64,000 nt of DNA from Nocardioides alkalitolerans DSM 16699. Its GTDB lineage: Bacteria; Actinomycetota; Actinomycetes; Propionibacteriales; Nocardioidaceae. Position numbers and translations under genes: made by a program. This document shows, one piece after another, positions 54,896 through 63,175 of this stretch. Position 1 is the stretch's first letter. Each line of letters begins with the position of its first letter. The notes below the pieces were generated by a model. It was given only the letters and a program-made list of their open reading frames with translations, searched no databases and was not told the DNA's origin. Location: the NCBI RefSeq assembly GCF_000426525.1, contig NZ_AUFN01000012.1:248001-312000 (forward strand). Direction: 5' to 3'.

Positions 54896-56130
54896 ATCGA
54901 GAGGCCGAGGGCGGCGTCGATGACGTCGCGCACGGCCTGTCCGGCGGTGGGGTCCGAGGTGTCGGCGAGCCCGTCGGTGCCGAGGGTGGCGTCGACCCAG
55001 GCCTGGACCGACGCGAGCGCCGTCGGGGCGTCGAGGTCGTCCGCGACCGCGGCCAGCACCTGCGCGACGACCGCGTCGGCGGGTGCACCGGCGCCGAGCC
55101 ACAGCGCCTTGCGCCACTGCTCGAGCGTCTCGGCCGCCTGCCACAGCAGGTCGTCGGTCCACTCCCAGTCGCTGCGGTAGTGGTGGCCGAGCAGCACGAA
55201 CCGGATGGCCATCGGGTCGATGTCGCTGCGACGCAGCTGGGAGACGAAGACGAGGTTGCCCCGCGACTTCGACATCTTCTCGCCGTCGTAGGCCACCATC
55301 CCGGCGTGGGTGTAGGCACGGGCGAAGGGGTGGCTCGGGTCGGCGACCTGCACCTCGGAGGCGCTCATCTCGTGGTGGGGGAACACCAGGTCGCTGCCGC
55401 CGCCCTGCACGTCGAAGGCGCTGCCGAGGTGCTCCAGCGCGATCGCGGAGCACTCGATGTGCCAGCCTGGGCGACCCGGACCGAACGGGCTCTCCCACGC
55501 CGGCTCGCCCGGTCGCTCGGCCCGCCAGAGCAGGCAATCGAGCGGGTCGCGCTTGCCGGGGCGCTCGGGGTCGCCGCCGCGCTGGCCGAAGATCTCGAGC
55601 ATCTGGTCGCGGTCCCAGCCGGAGACGCCACCGAACGCGGGGTCGGCCGTCACCGAGAAGTAGAGGTCGTCGTCGACGCGGTAGACCGCACCGGCGGCCT
55701 CGAGGCGCTGGATGAGCGCCACGACGAGCGGGATCGACTCGACGGCGCCGACGTACGCCGCGGGCGGCAGGACGCGCAGGGCCTCCATGTCGTCACGGAA
55801 GAGCTGGGTCTCGCGCTCGGCGAGGGCCACCCAGTCGATGCCGACCTTGGTGGCGCGCTCGAGCAGCGGGTCGTCGACGTCGGTGACGTTCTGCACGTAC
55901 GTGACGTCGTGGCCGGCGTTGCGCCAGGCCCGCACCAGCAGGTCGAACCCGACGTACGTCGCCGCGTGCCCCATGTGGGTCGCGTCGTACGGCGTGATCC
56001 CGCAGACGTAGAGCCGCGCCGGACCGTCGGGGCTCGTGGTCACGAGGCGCCCGGAGGCGGTGTCGTGCACGGCCACCTCGGGACCCCGGACCGGGAGGGA
56101 GGGGACACTCGGGACTGACCACGCACGCAT
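54892..56130 (-). CDS. mshC: mycothiol synthesis ligase MshC
   Basis: A 412-residue cysteinyl-tRNA-synthetase homologue that joins cysteine to GlcN-inositol in mycothiol synthesis. HIGH-like motif [14 protein letters not shown] loop [10 protein letters not shown], zinc/cysteine site in YVCGITPYD and [14 protein letters not shown]. It lacks the tRNA anticodon-binding end of CysS, hence the shorter length. ATG 56130 is 7 nt after TAGGCT. Confidence 0.94.
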   Translation of the reverse strand: MRAWSVPSVPSLPVRGPEVAVHDTASGRLVTTSPDGPARLYVCGITPYDATHMGHAATYVGFDLLVRAWRNAGHDVTYVQNVTDVDDPLLERATKVGIDWVALAERETQLFRDDMEALRVLPPAAYVGAVESIPLVVALIQRLEAAGAVYRVDDDLYFSVTADPAFGGVSGWDRDQMLEIFGQRGGDPERPGKRDPLDCLLWRAERPGEPAWESPFGPGRPGWHIECSAIALEHLGSAFDVQGGGSDLVFPHHEMSASEVQVADPSHPFARAYTHAGMVAYDGEKMSKSRGNLVFVSQLRRSDIDPMAIRFVLLGHHYRSDWEWTDDLLWQAAETLEQWRKALWLGAGAPADAVVAQVLAAVADDLDAPTALASVQAWVDATLGTDGLADTSDPTAGQAVRDVIDAALGLSI

Positions 56131-56137
56131 GGTGGGG

Positions 56138-56143
56138 AGCCTA
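56138..56143 (-). promoter_or_regulatory. -10 box, leaderless mshC start
   Basis: TAGGCT then 7 nt then ATG 56130. Confidence 0.5.
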
Positions 56144-56177
56144 ATCGACCGACGCGCACGACTTTGCAGCGGCAGCG

Positions 56178-56969
56178 TCAGAAGGGCGGCCAGGGGATGG
56201 CGGGCCACTCCCCCGACGGCGTCGGGAAGACGGGCTCCTCGAGCAGCCGCCGGCAGCGACGCAGGGTCGCCGCGACCTCGTCGACGCGCACGAGGTGGCT
56301 CAAGGACTCCCCCAGGTCGCCCTGCAGCGCCTCGACCAGGTCGGCGAGCCCTCCGATCTCGTCCTCGGCGAGCGGCTCCCCGGCCCAGCCCCACAGCACG
56401 GTGCGCAGCTTCGGCTCGTGGTGGAACGTCAGCCCGTGGTCGATCCCGTGGCGGTGGCCGCCCGGCATCTCGAGCACGTGGCCGCCCTTGCGGTCGGCGT
56501 TGTTGGCGACGAGGTCGAAGACGGCCATCCTCCGCAGCACCGGTGTGTCCTCGTGGATGAGCGCGACGGGCCGGTCCTCGGCGTCGAGGCCGTCGAACAC
56601 GTGGCGCCAGCCGTCCGGCACCTCGTCACCGGGCACGATGTCGACCGCAGCCTGCTCGGCGTCGACCTCGCACCACGCCTGCACCATGCCGGGACCGTGC
56701 GGCCCCTCGCGCAGCACCGTGGTCGGCACGACGTCCCACCCCAGGGCGGCCGACAGCTCGTACGCCGCCACCTCGCGGCCCGCGAGGCTGTGGTCGGGGA
56801 AGTCCCAGAGCGGCTTCTCGCCGCGCACGGGCTTGTAGACGACCCGCAGGTCGCCGATCTCGCCGACGAAGGTGGCGTTGGACGCCGGCATCACGCGGCC
56901 GTGCAGCGTCAGGTCGCCCTCGACCAGGGCGGCCGGCGGCGGCAGGGGCGGGCGGGAGTCCTCGCTCAC
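56178..56969 (-). CDS. SCO1664 family protein (PI3/4-kinase-like fold)
   Basis: A 263-residue conserved actinobacterial protein. [16 protein letters not shown] resembles a nucleotide-binding Lys strand; [16 protein letters not shown] and GIDHGLTFH resemble the catalytic and metal loops of the PI3/4-kinase/HipA superfamily. Activity is not known to me. GTG 56969 overlaps the DUF3090 stop (GTGA), so the two are coupled, as in M. tuberculosis Rv2133c-Rv2134c. Confidence 0.85.
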   Translation of the reverse strand: MSEDSRPPLPPPAALVEGDLTLHGRVMPASNATFVGEIGDLRVVYKPVRGEKPLWDFPDHSLAGREVAAYELSAALGWDVVPTTVLREGPHGPGMVQAWCEVDAEQAAVDIVPGDEVPDGWRHVFDGLDAEDRPVALIHEDTPVLRRMAVFDLVANNADRKGGHVLEMPGGHRHGIDHGLTFHHEPKLRTVLWGWAGEPLAEDEIGGLADLVEALQGDLGESLSHLVRVDEVAATLRRCRRLLEEPVFPTPSGEWPAIPWPPF

Positions 56970-57544
56970 GGGTCGCGGCGGCGGAAGCCGTTGGCGCGGA
57001 CGCAGAGGTGCCCGTCGGGGTCGATCGGCTGGGCGCAGAACGGGCAGGTGGGCCGGCCCGCCTCGACGACGCTGAGCGCACGCTTCACGAACGCCCGGGC
57101 GCTGCCCGCCGTGAGACGGACGACGAAGACCTCCTCGGGCTCCGGCTCGTCGATCTCCTCCTCCGGCTGCCCGGGCTGCACGACCGAGGCCTCGGTGAAC
57201 GGGAAGACCTCGATGACGACGCGGTCGTCGGCGGGGTCCCACGACAGCGTCATGGTGCCGGCGCGGAACTCCTCCTCGATGGGCTGCTCGAGCGGCGCGA
57301 CGTCCTCGAGGTCGAGGGGCGCCAGGGCCGGGACGATCTCGGTGTGCTGGTCGCTCTCCATCACCTCGTCGAGCAGCTCGTCGACCCGCTCGGAGAGCGC
57401 GACCACCTGCTGCTTCTCGACGGCCACGGTGACGATGCGGACGCCCTCGCGCGCCTGGAGGAAGAACGTGCGGGCGCCCGGCTCGCCGACGGTGCCCACG
57501 ACGAAGCGGTCCGGCGGGTCGAAGCGGTGCACCAAGGGAGGCAT
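56966..57544 (-). CDS. DUF3090 family protein with zinc-ribbon end
   Basis: A 192-residue protein found next to SCO1664-family genes across actinobacteria. The N-terminus HRFDPPDRFVVGTVGEPGARTFFLQAREG is highly typical. The C-terminus has CPFCAQPIDPDGHLC, a likely zinc knuckle. Function unknown; the fixed pairing with the kinase-fold protein suggests a complex. ATG 57544 lies 7 nt after TAGGCT, and that TAG is also the stop codon of the upstream phosphatase. Confidence 0.88.
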   Translation of the reverse strand: MPPLVHRFDPPDRFVVGTVGEPGARTFFLQAREGVRIVTVAVEKQQVVALSERVDELLDEVMESDQHTEIVPALAPLDLEDVAPLEQPIEEEFRAGTMTLSWDPADDRVVIEVFPFTEASVVQPGQPEEEIDEPEPEEVFVVRLTAGSARAFVKRALSVVEAGRPTCPFCAQPIDPDGHLCVRANGFRRRDP

Positions 57545-57551
57545 GCGGAAC

Positions 57552-57557
57552 AGCCTA
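57552..57557 (-). promoter_or_regulatory. -10 box of DUF3090 gene overlapping the upstream stop codon
   Basis: TAGGCT then 7 nt then ATG 57544; its TAG (57555-57557) terminates the preceding gene. Confidence 0.5.
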
Positions 57558-58313
57558 GGGGGAGGGCGGAACCGCGGCCGGGACGGGCACGCCGGGCCCG
57601 GCTCCCCCACCCACGGCCGCGTCGTCCTCGGCGCCGGCGGACGCCGCGGCGTCCGCCGCCGGCGGCGGCGGGATGAGCCACGTCAGGTCGCCGGCGTGGG
57701 AGTTGGACTGCAGCACCGTCGGGCGCGCGTCGCCGTACCGCACGATCGTCAGCGACGCGGGGTCGGCGTGGAGGCGCTGGAAGAGGTCGAGGTGCATGCC
57801 GAGGGCGTCGGCCAGCACCGCCTTGACGATGTCGCCGTGGGTGACGGCGAGCCAGACCGCCCCGGGCCCGTGGTCGGCGGCGATCTGCTGGTCGCGGCGC
57901 CGTACGGCGTCGACGGCGCGCTGCTGCATCGCGCGCAGCGACTCGCCCCCGGGGAACTCGGCGGCCGACGGCTGGCGCTGCACGACCTTCCACAGGTCCT
58001 CGCCGGCGAGGTCCTTCAGCGCCCGGCCCTGCCACTCGCCGTAGTCGCACTCGGCGAGGCCGTCGTCGGTGAGGAGCGCGGGCTCCTCCCGCGAGGCACC
58101 GATCGCGCGCACGACGTACCCGGCCGTCTGCTGGCAGCGCTCCTGCGGGCTCGAGACGAGGGCGGCGAGCGGCAGCACCGCGAGCCGGGCGGCGGCGGTC
58201 TCCGCCTGCTGCTCGCCGGTGGCGTCGAGCCTGGTGCCGGGCAACCGGCCGGCCAGCACGCCGGAGGCGTTGGCGGTGGTGCGGCCGTGCCGCAGGAGGA
58301 TGACGGTGGGCAT
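57555..58313 (-). CDS. histidine phosphatase family protein (MSMEG_4193-like)
   Basis: A 252-residue phosphoglycerate-mutase-like protein. The catalytic RHG is in VILLRHGRTTANASGVLAGR, the acid residue is in LAECDYGEWQGR, and the second His in VTHGDIVKAVLAD. The C-terminal ~40 residues are a Pro/Ala/Gly-rich tail. Orthologous locus Rv2135c. Probably a phosphatase rather than a glycolytic mutase. ATG 58313 is 6 nt after TAGGCT. Divergent from corA. Confidence 0.88.
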   Translation of the reverse strand: MPTVILLRHGRTTANASGVLAGRLPGTRLDATGEQQAETAAARLAVLPLAALVSSPQERCQQTAGYVVRAIGASREEPALLTDDGLAECDYGEWQGRALKDLAGEDLWKVVQRQPSAAEFPGGESLRAMQQRAVDAVRRRDQQIAADHGPGAVWLAVTHGDIVKAVLADALGMHLDLFQRLHADPASLTIVRYGDARPTVLQSNSHAGDLTWLIPPPPAADAAASAGAEDDAAVGGGAGPGVPVPAAVPPSP

Positions 58314-58319
58314 GTCGCG

Positions 58320-58325
58320 AGCCTA
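58320..58325 (-). promoter_or_regulatory. -10 box, leaderless histidine phosphatase start
   Basis: TAGGCT then 6 nt then ATG 58313. Confidence 0.5.
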
Positions 58326-58373
58326 GGGCGTGGCTCCCCAGCGGGGCGTGTTCCGCCCGCGCGCCCGAGGGCC

Positions 58374-58379
58374 TAGCGT
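58374..58379 (+). promoter_or_regulatory. -10 box, leaderless corA start
   Basis: TAGCGT then 7 nt then GTG 58387. Confidence 0.5.
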
Positions 58380-58386
58380 GCCCGAC

Positions 58387-59364
58387 GTGATCGTCGACAA
58401 CGCCCTCTACCGCGACGGCTCGCGGGTCGCGACCGACCTCCCGGCCCACGACGTCGCGGGCCTGCTCGCCCGCCGCGAGCCCGGCGACTTCGTGTGGCTC
58501 GGCCTGCACGAGCCCTCGGCCGAGGAGATGCGCGCGGTCGCGGACCAGTTCTCCCTGCACCCCCTCGCCGTGGAGGACGCGGTCACCGCCCACCAGCGAC
58601 CCAAGCTCGACCGCTACGACGACCAGCTCTTCGTCGTGCTGAAGACGCTCTGGTACGTCGACGAGGACGACGCGGTGGAGACGGGCGAGATCGACGTCTT
58701 CGTCGGCGCCGACTTCGTCGTCTGCGTGCGCCACGGGCAGGGCCACGACGTTCGCACCGTGCGGCTCGCCCTCGAGGCCCGGGCGTCGGTGCTCAGCCAC
58801 GGCCCCTCCGCCGTGCTCTACGTGCTCTGCGACAGCGTGGTCGACGCCTACGGCCGCGTCGGCGACGAGCTGCAGGTCGACGTCGACGAGGTCGAGGGCT
58901 CGGTGTTCTCGCCCGAGCGCACCAACGACAGCGAGCGGATCTACACGCTGAAGCGCGAGCTGGCCGAGGTACGGCGGGCCGTGCTGCCGCTGCGGGAGCC
59001 GGTGCGCCGGATGGCCGCGGGCGAGGTGTACGGCGTCTCGGGCGACACCGCGCCGTACTTCCGCGACGTCTGCGACCACCTCGAGCGGGTCGCGGAGGTG
59101 GTGGACGGCCTGGAGTCGCTGCTGGCCGCCGCGTTCGAGGCCCACCTCGCCCGCATCCAGGTGCAGCAGAACGAGGACATGCGCAAGATCTCCGCCGGGG
59201 TCGCCCTGGTGGCCGGACCCACCCTCATCGCGGGCGTGTACGGCATGAACTTCGACCACATGCCGGAGCTGCACTGGACGTTCGGCTACCCGCTCGCGCT
59301 GCTGCTGATGGCGGTGCTGTCGTTCGGGCTCTACCGCTCGTTCAAGCGCTCCGGCTGGCTGTAG
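58387..59364 (+). CDS. corA: CorA-family magnesium/cobalt transporter
   Basis: A 325-residue pentameric divalent-cation channel. A large N-terminal cytoplasmic domain, a long stalk helix, and two C-terminal transmembrane helices with the selectivity motif GMN in IAGVYGMNFDHMPEL. It ends with the basic RSFKRSGWL tail. GTG 58387 is supported by the -10 box. A link to cobalt for the B12 enzymes nearby is possible but Mg2+ is the usual substrate. Confidence 0.93.
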   Translation: MIVDNALYRDGSRVATDLPAHDVAGLLARREPGDFVWLGLHEPSAEEMRAVADQFSLHPLAVEDAVTAHQRPKLDRYDDQLFVVLKTLWYVDEDDAVETGEIDVFVGADFVVCVRHGQGHDVRTVRLALEARASVLSHGPSAVLYVLCDSVVDAYGRVGDELQVDVDEVEGSVFSPERTNDSERIYTLKRELAEVRRAVLPLREPVRRMAAGEVYGVSGDTAPYFRDVCDHLERVAEVVDGLESLLAAAFEAHLARIQVQQNEDMRKISAGVALVAGPTLIAGVYGMNFDHMPELHWTFGYPLALLLMAVLSFGLYRSFKRSGWL

Positions 59365-59423
59365 GCCATCGGCCCGACCGACCGGCCGGCCGGGCAGGCG
59401 GGCGGGCGTGCCGAGGGCGGCGA

Positions 59424-60248
59424 TCAGGCGCTGAGCACGCCGGCGGCCAGCAGCGCCATCACGCCGGCGCCGAGCACGATCCGGTAGCCGACGAACGGCA
59501 GGAACGAGCGCGTCGAGATGTAGCGCAGGAGCCAGGCGATGGCGGCGTAGCCCACGAAGAACGCGACGACGGTCGCGACGATGGTGGGGCCCCAGCCGTA
59601 CGGGTTGTCGCTGCCCGGCACGTCCTTCAGCTTGTAGACGCCGGCACCGACGACGGCCGGGATGGCCAGCAGGAACGCGTAGCGCGCCGTCACCTCCCGC
59701 TCGTAGCCCAGCGCCCGGCCCATCGAGATCGTGGCGCCCGAGCGCGAGACGCCCGGCACGAGGGCCGCCGCCTGGGCCACGCCCATGAGCACGGCGTCGC
59801 GCACGGTGAGGTCCTTCAGCGTGCGCTCCTTGCCGCCGTAGTGGTCGGCGAGGCCGAGCACGATGCCCATGACGATCAGCATCGTCGCGACGATCCAGAG
59901 GCTGCGGAGCGCGGAGTCGATCGCGTCCTCGAAGGCCAGGCCGAGCAGCACGATCGGCAGCGAGCCGATGATGATGAACCAGCCCATCCGCGAGTCGAGG
60001 TGGCCGCGCAGCTCGGGCTGGAACAGCGACCGGGTCCACGAGCTGCCGATGCGCCAGATGTCCTTGCGGAAGTAGAGGAGCACCGCGATCTCGGTGCCGA
60101 TCTGCGTCACCGCGGTGAACGCGGCGCCCGGGTCGCCCCAGCCGAAGAGCTCCGGGAAGATGCGCAGGTGGGCGCTGCTCGAGATCGGGAGGAACTCGGT
60201 CAGGCCCTGGATGATGCCGAGGACGACGGCCTCGAGGTAGTCCCACAC
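59424..60248 (-). CDS. uppP: undecaprenyl-diphosphatase UppP (BacA)
   Basis: A 274-residue membrane phosphatase that recycles the undecaprenyl carrier and gives bacitracin resistance when abundant. Conserved active-site motifs GIIQGLTEFLPISSSAHL and VPGVSRSGATISMG, about eight transmembrane helices. GTG 60248 is 8 nt after TAGGCT. Convergent with corA. Confidence 0.95.
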   Translation of the reverse strand: MWDYLEAVVLGIIQGLTEFLPISSSAHLRIFPELFGWGDPGAAFTAVTQIGTEIAVLLYFRKDIWRIGSSWTRSLFQPELRGHLDSRMGWFIIIGSLPIVLLGLAFEDAIDSALRSLWIVATMLIVMGIVLGLADHYGGKERTLKDLTVRDAVLMGVAQAAALVPGVSRSGATISMGRALGYEREVTARYAFLLAIPAVVGAGVYKLKDVPGSDNPYGWGPTIVATVVAFFVGYAAIAWLLRYISTRSFLPFVGYRIVLGAGVMALLAAGVLSA

Positions 60249-60256
60249 GTCGCAGG

Positions 60257-60262
60257 AGCCTA
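60257..60262 (-). promoter_or_regulatory. -10 box, uppP
   Basis: TAGGCT then 8 nt then GTG 60248. Confidence 0.4.
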
Positions 60263-60363
60263 CGGCCCCGGCGCCCCGTCACGGCCCGTGGGCGCGCGGG
60301 GGCGGTGTGCGTCACGTCACCGGCCCCGGCGGGTCGCCGCCGCCCGGGAGCCTCGGGCGTCGG

Positions 60364-60369
60364 TAGGTT
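60364..60369 (+). promoter_or_regulatory. -10 box, leaderless aldo/keto reductase start
   Basis: TAGGTT then 7 nt then ATG 60377. Confidence 0.5.
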
Positions 60370-60376
60370 GGCCCGC

Positions 60377-61336
60377 ATGCAGCAGCGATCGGTCGGCACG
60401 ACGGGCCTCCGGGTCTCGCGCCTGGGCCTGGGCACCATGACCTGGGGCCGCGACACCGACGAGCACGAGGCCCGCGACCAGCTGGTCGCGTTCACCGGGG
60501 CCGGCGGCACGCTCGTCGACACGGCCGCGGCGTACGGGAACGGCCTCTCGGAGGAGCTCATCGGCTCCCTGCTCGGCGACGTCGTCGCCCGCGACGACGT
60601 GGTGCTCGCGACCAAGGCCGGACTGGGCCAGCGCCGCGGCGCCGGCCGCGGCGACAACCGCGACACCTCCCGCGGGGCGCTGCTCCGCACCCTCGACGCC
60701 TCCCTGAAGCGCCTCGGCACCGACCACGTCGACCTCTGGCAGGTGCACGTGTGGTCCGACCGGGCGCCGCTCGAGGAGACGCTCTCGGCCCTCGACCAGG
60801 CCGTCACCTCGGGGCGCGCGGCGTACGTCGGCGTCTCGAACTACACCGGGTGGCAGACCGCCCAGGCCGCCACCTGGCAGCGCGCCGTGCCGGGCCGGGC
60901 CCCGCTCGCCTCCACCCAGGTGGAGTACTCGCTGGTCAACCGAGGGATCGAGGCGGAGGTGGCGCCGGCCGCCGACGCACTCGGTCTGGGTGTGCTCCCC
61001 TGGTCGCCGCTGGGGCGCGGGGTGCTCACCGGCAAGTACCGCTCGGGCACGCCCTCGGACTCGCGGGCGGCCTCGTCGCACTTCTCGTCGTTCGTCGAGG
61101 CCTACCTCGACGACCGCGGCCGCGGCATCGTGGAGGCCGTCGCCAAGGCCGCGGACGGCCTCGGCTGGACGCCCGCCGAGGTGGCGCTGGTGTGGGTGCG
61201 CGACCGGCCGGGCGTCACCGCCCCGATCGTCGGGGCCCGGACGGCCGCCCAGCTGCGCGGGCTGCTCGGCGTGGAGGACAAGGCGCTCCCCCACGAGCTC
61301 GTCGACGCCCTCGACGACGTCTCGGCCCTCGACTAG
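60377..61336 (+). CDS. aldo/keto reductase
   Basis: A 319-residue NADPH-dependent TIM-barrel reductase. The catalytic tetrad is visible: Asp and Tyr in LVDTAAAYGNGLSEE, Lys in LATKAG, and His in LWQVHVW. The C-terminal APIVGARTAAQL segment binds the cofactor phosphate. Substrate not predictable. ATG 60377 fits the -10 box. Confidence 0.92.
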   Translation: MQQRSVGTTGLRVSRLGLGTMTWGRDTDEHEARDQLVAFTGAGGTLVDTAAAYGNGLSEELIGSLLGDVVARDDVVLATKAGLGQRRGAGRGDNRDTSRGALLRTLDASLKRLGTDHVDLWQVHVWSDRAPLEETLSALDQAVTSGRAAYVGVSNYTGWQTAQAATWQRAVPGRAPLASTQVEYSLVNRGIEAEVAPAADALGLGVLPWSPLGRGVLTGKYRSGTPSDSRAASSHFSSFVEAYLDDRGRGIVEAVAKAADGLGWTPAEVALVWVRDRPGVTAPIVGARTAAQLRGLLGVEDKALPHELVDALDDVSALD

Positions 61337-61380
61337 CCGACCCACCGCCTTGGCCCGGCGACGCACAATCGACCCGCACC

Positions 61381-61422
61381 GCTGAGCACCACCCGCTGAG
61401 CACCACCCGCTGAGCACCACCC
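61381..61422 (+). repeat. three exact tandem copies of a 14-mer
   Basis: GCTGAGCACCACCC repeated three times without gap, 24 bp upstream of the DUF5703 gene. Confidence 0.85.
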
Positions 61423-61446
61423 GGACACGCGACGGAGGTACGTGGC

Positions 61447-61671
61447 ATGGACCGTTCCCGCACAGCTCTCTCCCGCGGCGTGGAGTGGGAGTTCCACCAC
61501 GTCACGCTGCACCGCGACCTCTCGCGCAACGCGGTGCGCCAGCTGCTCGTCGAGATGGCCGAGCACGGCGGCTGGGAGCTCGACCGCGTGCGCATCGCGA
61601 CCGACGGCGTGCGGCGCATCGTCGTACGCCGCAAGATCATCCGGCAGCGCGCGACCCTCTGGGCGAGCTGA
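61447..61671 (+). CDS. DUF5703 family protein
   Basis: A 74-residue basic protein conserved in actinobacteria. VEWEFHHVTLHRDLSRNAVRQLLVEMAEHGGWELDRVRIATDG and VRRIVVRRKIIRQ suggest a small alpha/beta fold with a positively charged end. Function unknown. GGAGGT (61434-61439) lies 7 nt before the ATG. A tandem 14-mer repeat sits in its upstream region. Confidence 0.85.
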   Translation: MDRSRTALSRGVEWEFHHVTLHRDLSRNAVRQLLVEMAEHGGWELDRVRIATDGVRRIVVRRKIIRQRATLWAS

Positions 61672-61687
61672 CCCTCCCGACCGGCCT

Positions 61688-61717
61688 GGTCTGCCTGGCC
61701 GCCGGGCCAGGCAGACC
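61688..61717. terminator. bidirectional terminator DUF5703 / M20 peptidase
   Basis: A perfect 13-bp stem (61688-61700 with 61705-61717), loop GCCG, between convergent genes. Confidence 0.85.
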
Positions 61718-61740
61718 GTCCGGGCTGCCGGTCCGGGGGC

Positions 61741-63072
61741 TCAGGCCTCGCCGAGGAAACGGTCGAACACCCGCGCGCCGAACTCGAGCGCGTCGACCGG
61801 CACCCGCTCGTCGACGCCGTGGAACAGCGCCGTGAAGTCGAGGTCGGCGGGCAGCCGCAGCGGCGCGAACCCGTAGGAGCGCATGTCGAGCTGGCGGAAG
61901 TGCTTGGCGTCGGTGCCGCCGCTCATCAGGTACGGCGCCACGACTGCGCCCGGGTCCTCCGCGAGGAGCGAGCGCGTCATCACGTCGACGAGGCGCCCGT
62001 CGTACGGCGTCTCCCACGGCTGCTGGTGGCTGACGAAGTCGATCTCCACGTTCTCGCCCGTCAGCTCGGCCAGCGTCGCGAAGAACTCGTCCTCGTAGCC
62101 CGGCAGGAAGCGGCCGTCGACGTGCGCGGTCGCCTCGGTCGGCACCACGTTGACCTTGTAGCCGGCGCTCAGCATCGTCGGGTTCGTCGAGTTGCGGATG
62201 ACGTTGCCGAGCATGCGCGCGGCCCCGCCGAACTCCTCGACGAGCTCGGGGGCGTTCTCGGGGGTGGCCGGGACGCCGGCGATCTCGCCGACGGTGGCGA
62301 GCAGCACCTCCATGGTCGGCGTCAGCCGCACCGGCCACTCGTAGGCGCCGATGCGGGCGACCGCGGCGGCGAGGTCGGTGACGGCGTTCTCGGGGTTCAC
62401 CATCGAGCCGTGACCGGCCCGGCCGCGGGCCGTGAGCCGCATCCAGGCCATGCCCTTCTCGGCCGCCTCGATGAGGTAGACCCGCTGGCCCCGGACGGTG
62501 GCGCTGAACCCGCCCACCTCGCCGATCGCCTCGGTGCAGTCGGCGATCTCGTCGGGGTGCTCCTCGACGAGCACCTGCGCGCCCTTGTGGCCGCCGGCCT
62601 CCTCGTCGGCCGTGAAGGCCATGACGATCGGACGGTCGGGCACGTGGCCGGCGCGCGCCCGGGCGCGGACGACCGAGAGCAGCATCGCGTCGAAGTCCTT
62701 CATGTCGACCGCGCCGCGACCCCAGACGTAGCCGTCCTGGATCTCGCCGGAGAACGGGTCCACCTGCCAGTCCTCGGCGGCGGCGGGCACGACGTCGAGG
62801 TGGCCGTGCACGAGCAGCGGGTCGCCCTCCGAGCCGCCCCAGCGCGCCACGAGCGACGTACGACCCGGCGTGGACTCGTAGAGCCGCGACTCGATGCCGA
62901 CCTCGTCGAGCAGCGTCGCGACGTACTCCGCGGCCTTGCGCTCGCCGGGTCCGGAGTCGTCCCCGTAGTTCGAGGTGTCGATGCGGATGAGCTCACGACA
63001 CAGCTCCACGACCTCCGCGGCGGGGTCGTAGGACGGCGTTCCGGCTCCCGAGGTGCTGGTCTCGTCGCTCAT
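61741..63072 (-). CDS. M20 family zinc peptidase (DapE2-like)
   Basis: A 443-residue di-zinc peptidase. Metal and catalytic residues: VHGHLDVVP, GAVDMKD, FTADEEAGG, and SGGTDAKHF at the end; the dimerisation domain is inserted in the middle (~190-310). Orthologous locus Rv2141c. It probably cleaves dipeptides or N-acyl amino acids. ATG 63072 is 7 nt after CAGGAT; another ATG nine bases upstream overlaps that box. Confidence 0.9.
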   Translation of the reverse strand: MSDETSTSGAGTPSYDPAAEVVELCRELIRIDTSNYGDDSGPGERKAAEYVATLLDEVGIESRLYESTPGRTSLVARWGGSEGDPLLVHGHLDVVPAAAEDWQVDPFSGEIQDGYVWGRGAVDMKDFDAMLLSVVRARARAGHVPDRPIVMAFTADEEAGGHKGAQVLVEEHPDEIADCTEAIGEVGGFSATVRGQRVYLIEAAEKGMAWMRLTARGRAGHGSMVNPENAVTDLAAAVARIGAYEWPVRLTPTMEVLLATVGEIAGVPATPENAPELVEEFGGAARMLGNVIRNSTNPTMLSAGYKVNVVPTEATAHVDGRFLPGYEDEFFATLAELTGENVEIDFVSHQQPWETPYDGRLVDVMTRSLLAEDPGAVVAPYLMSGGTDAKHFRQLDMRSYGFAPLRLPADLDFTALFHGVDERVPVDALEFGARVFDRFLGEA

Positions 63073-63079
63073 GCCGGTC

Positions 63080-63085
63080 ATCCTG
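63080..63085 (-). promoter_or_regulatory. -10-like box, M20 peptidase
   Basis: CAGGAT then 7 nt then ATG 63072. Confidence 0.35.
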
Positions 63086-63110
63086 ACAGACGAGGTCGTG
63101 CCACCCGGGA

Positions 63111-63135
63111 GTGATATCACTCTGATATGTTCTTC
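63111..63135. promoter_or_regulatory. palindromic operator upstream of the SPFH gene
   Basis: GTGATATCAC (63111-63120) is a perfect 10-bp palindrome, followed two bases later by a second TGATAT (63123-63128). It is AT-rich against a GC-rich background and sits in the divergent promoter region. Confidence 0.5.
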
Positions 63136-63175
63136 GGACCTGGGCGGAGGGCGCCCGCGACGGAGGGAGCAGCAC

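Noticed and set aside
59365..59423. Terminator between convergent corA and uppP
   Set aside because: GC-rich with several overlapping short CCGG palindromes, but no single stable stem stands out.
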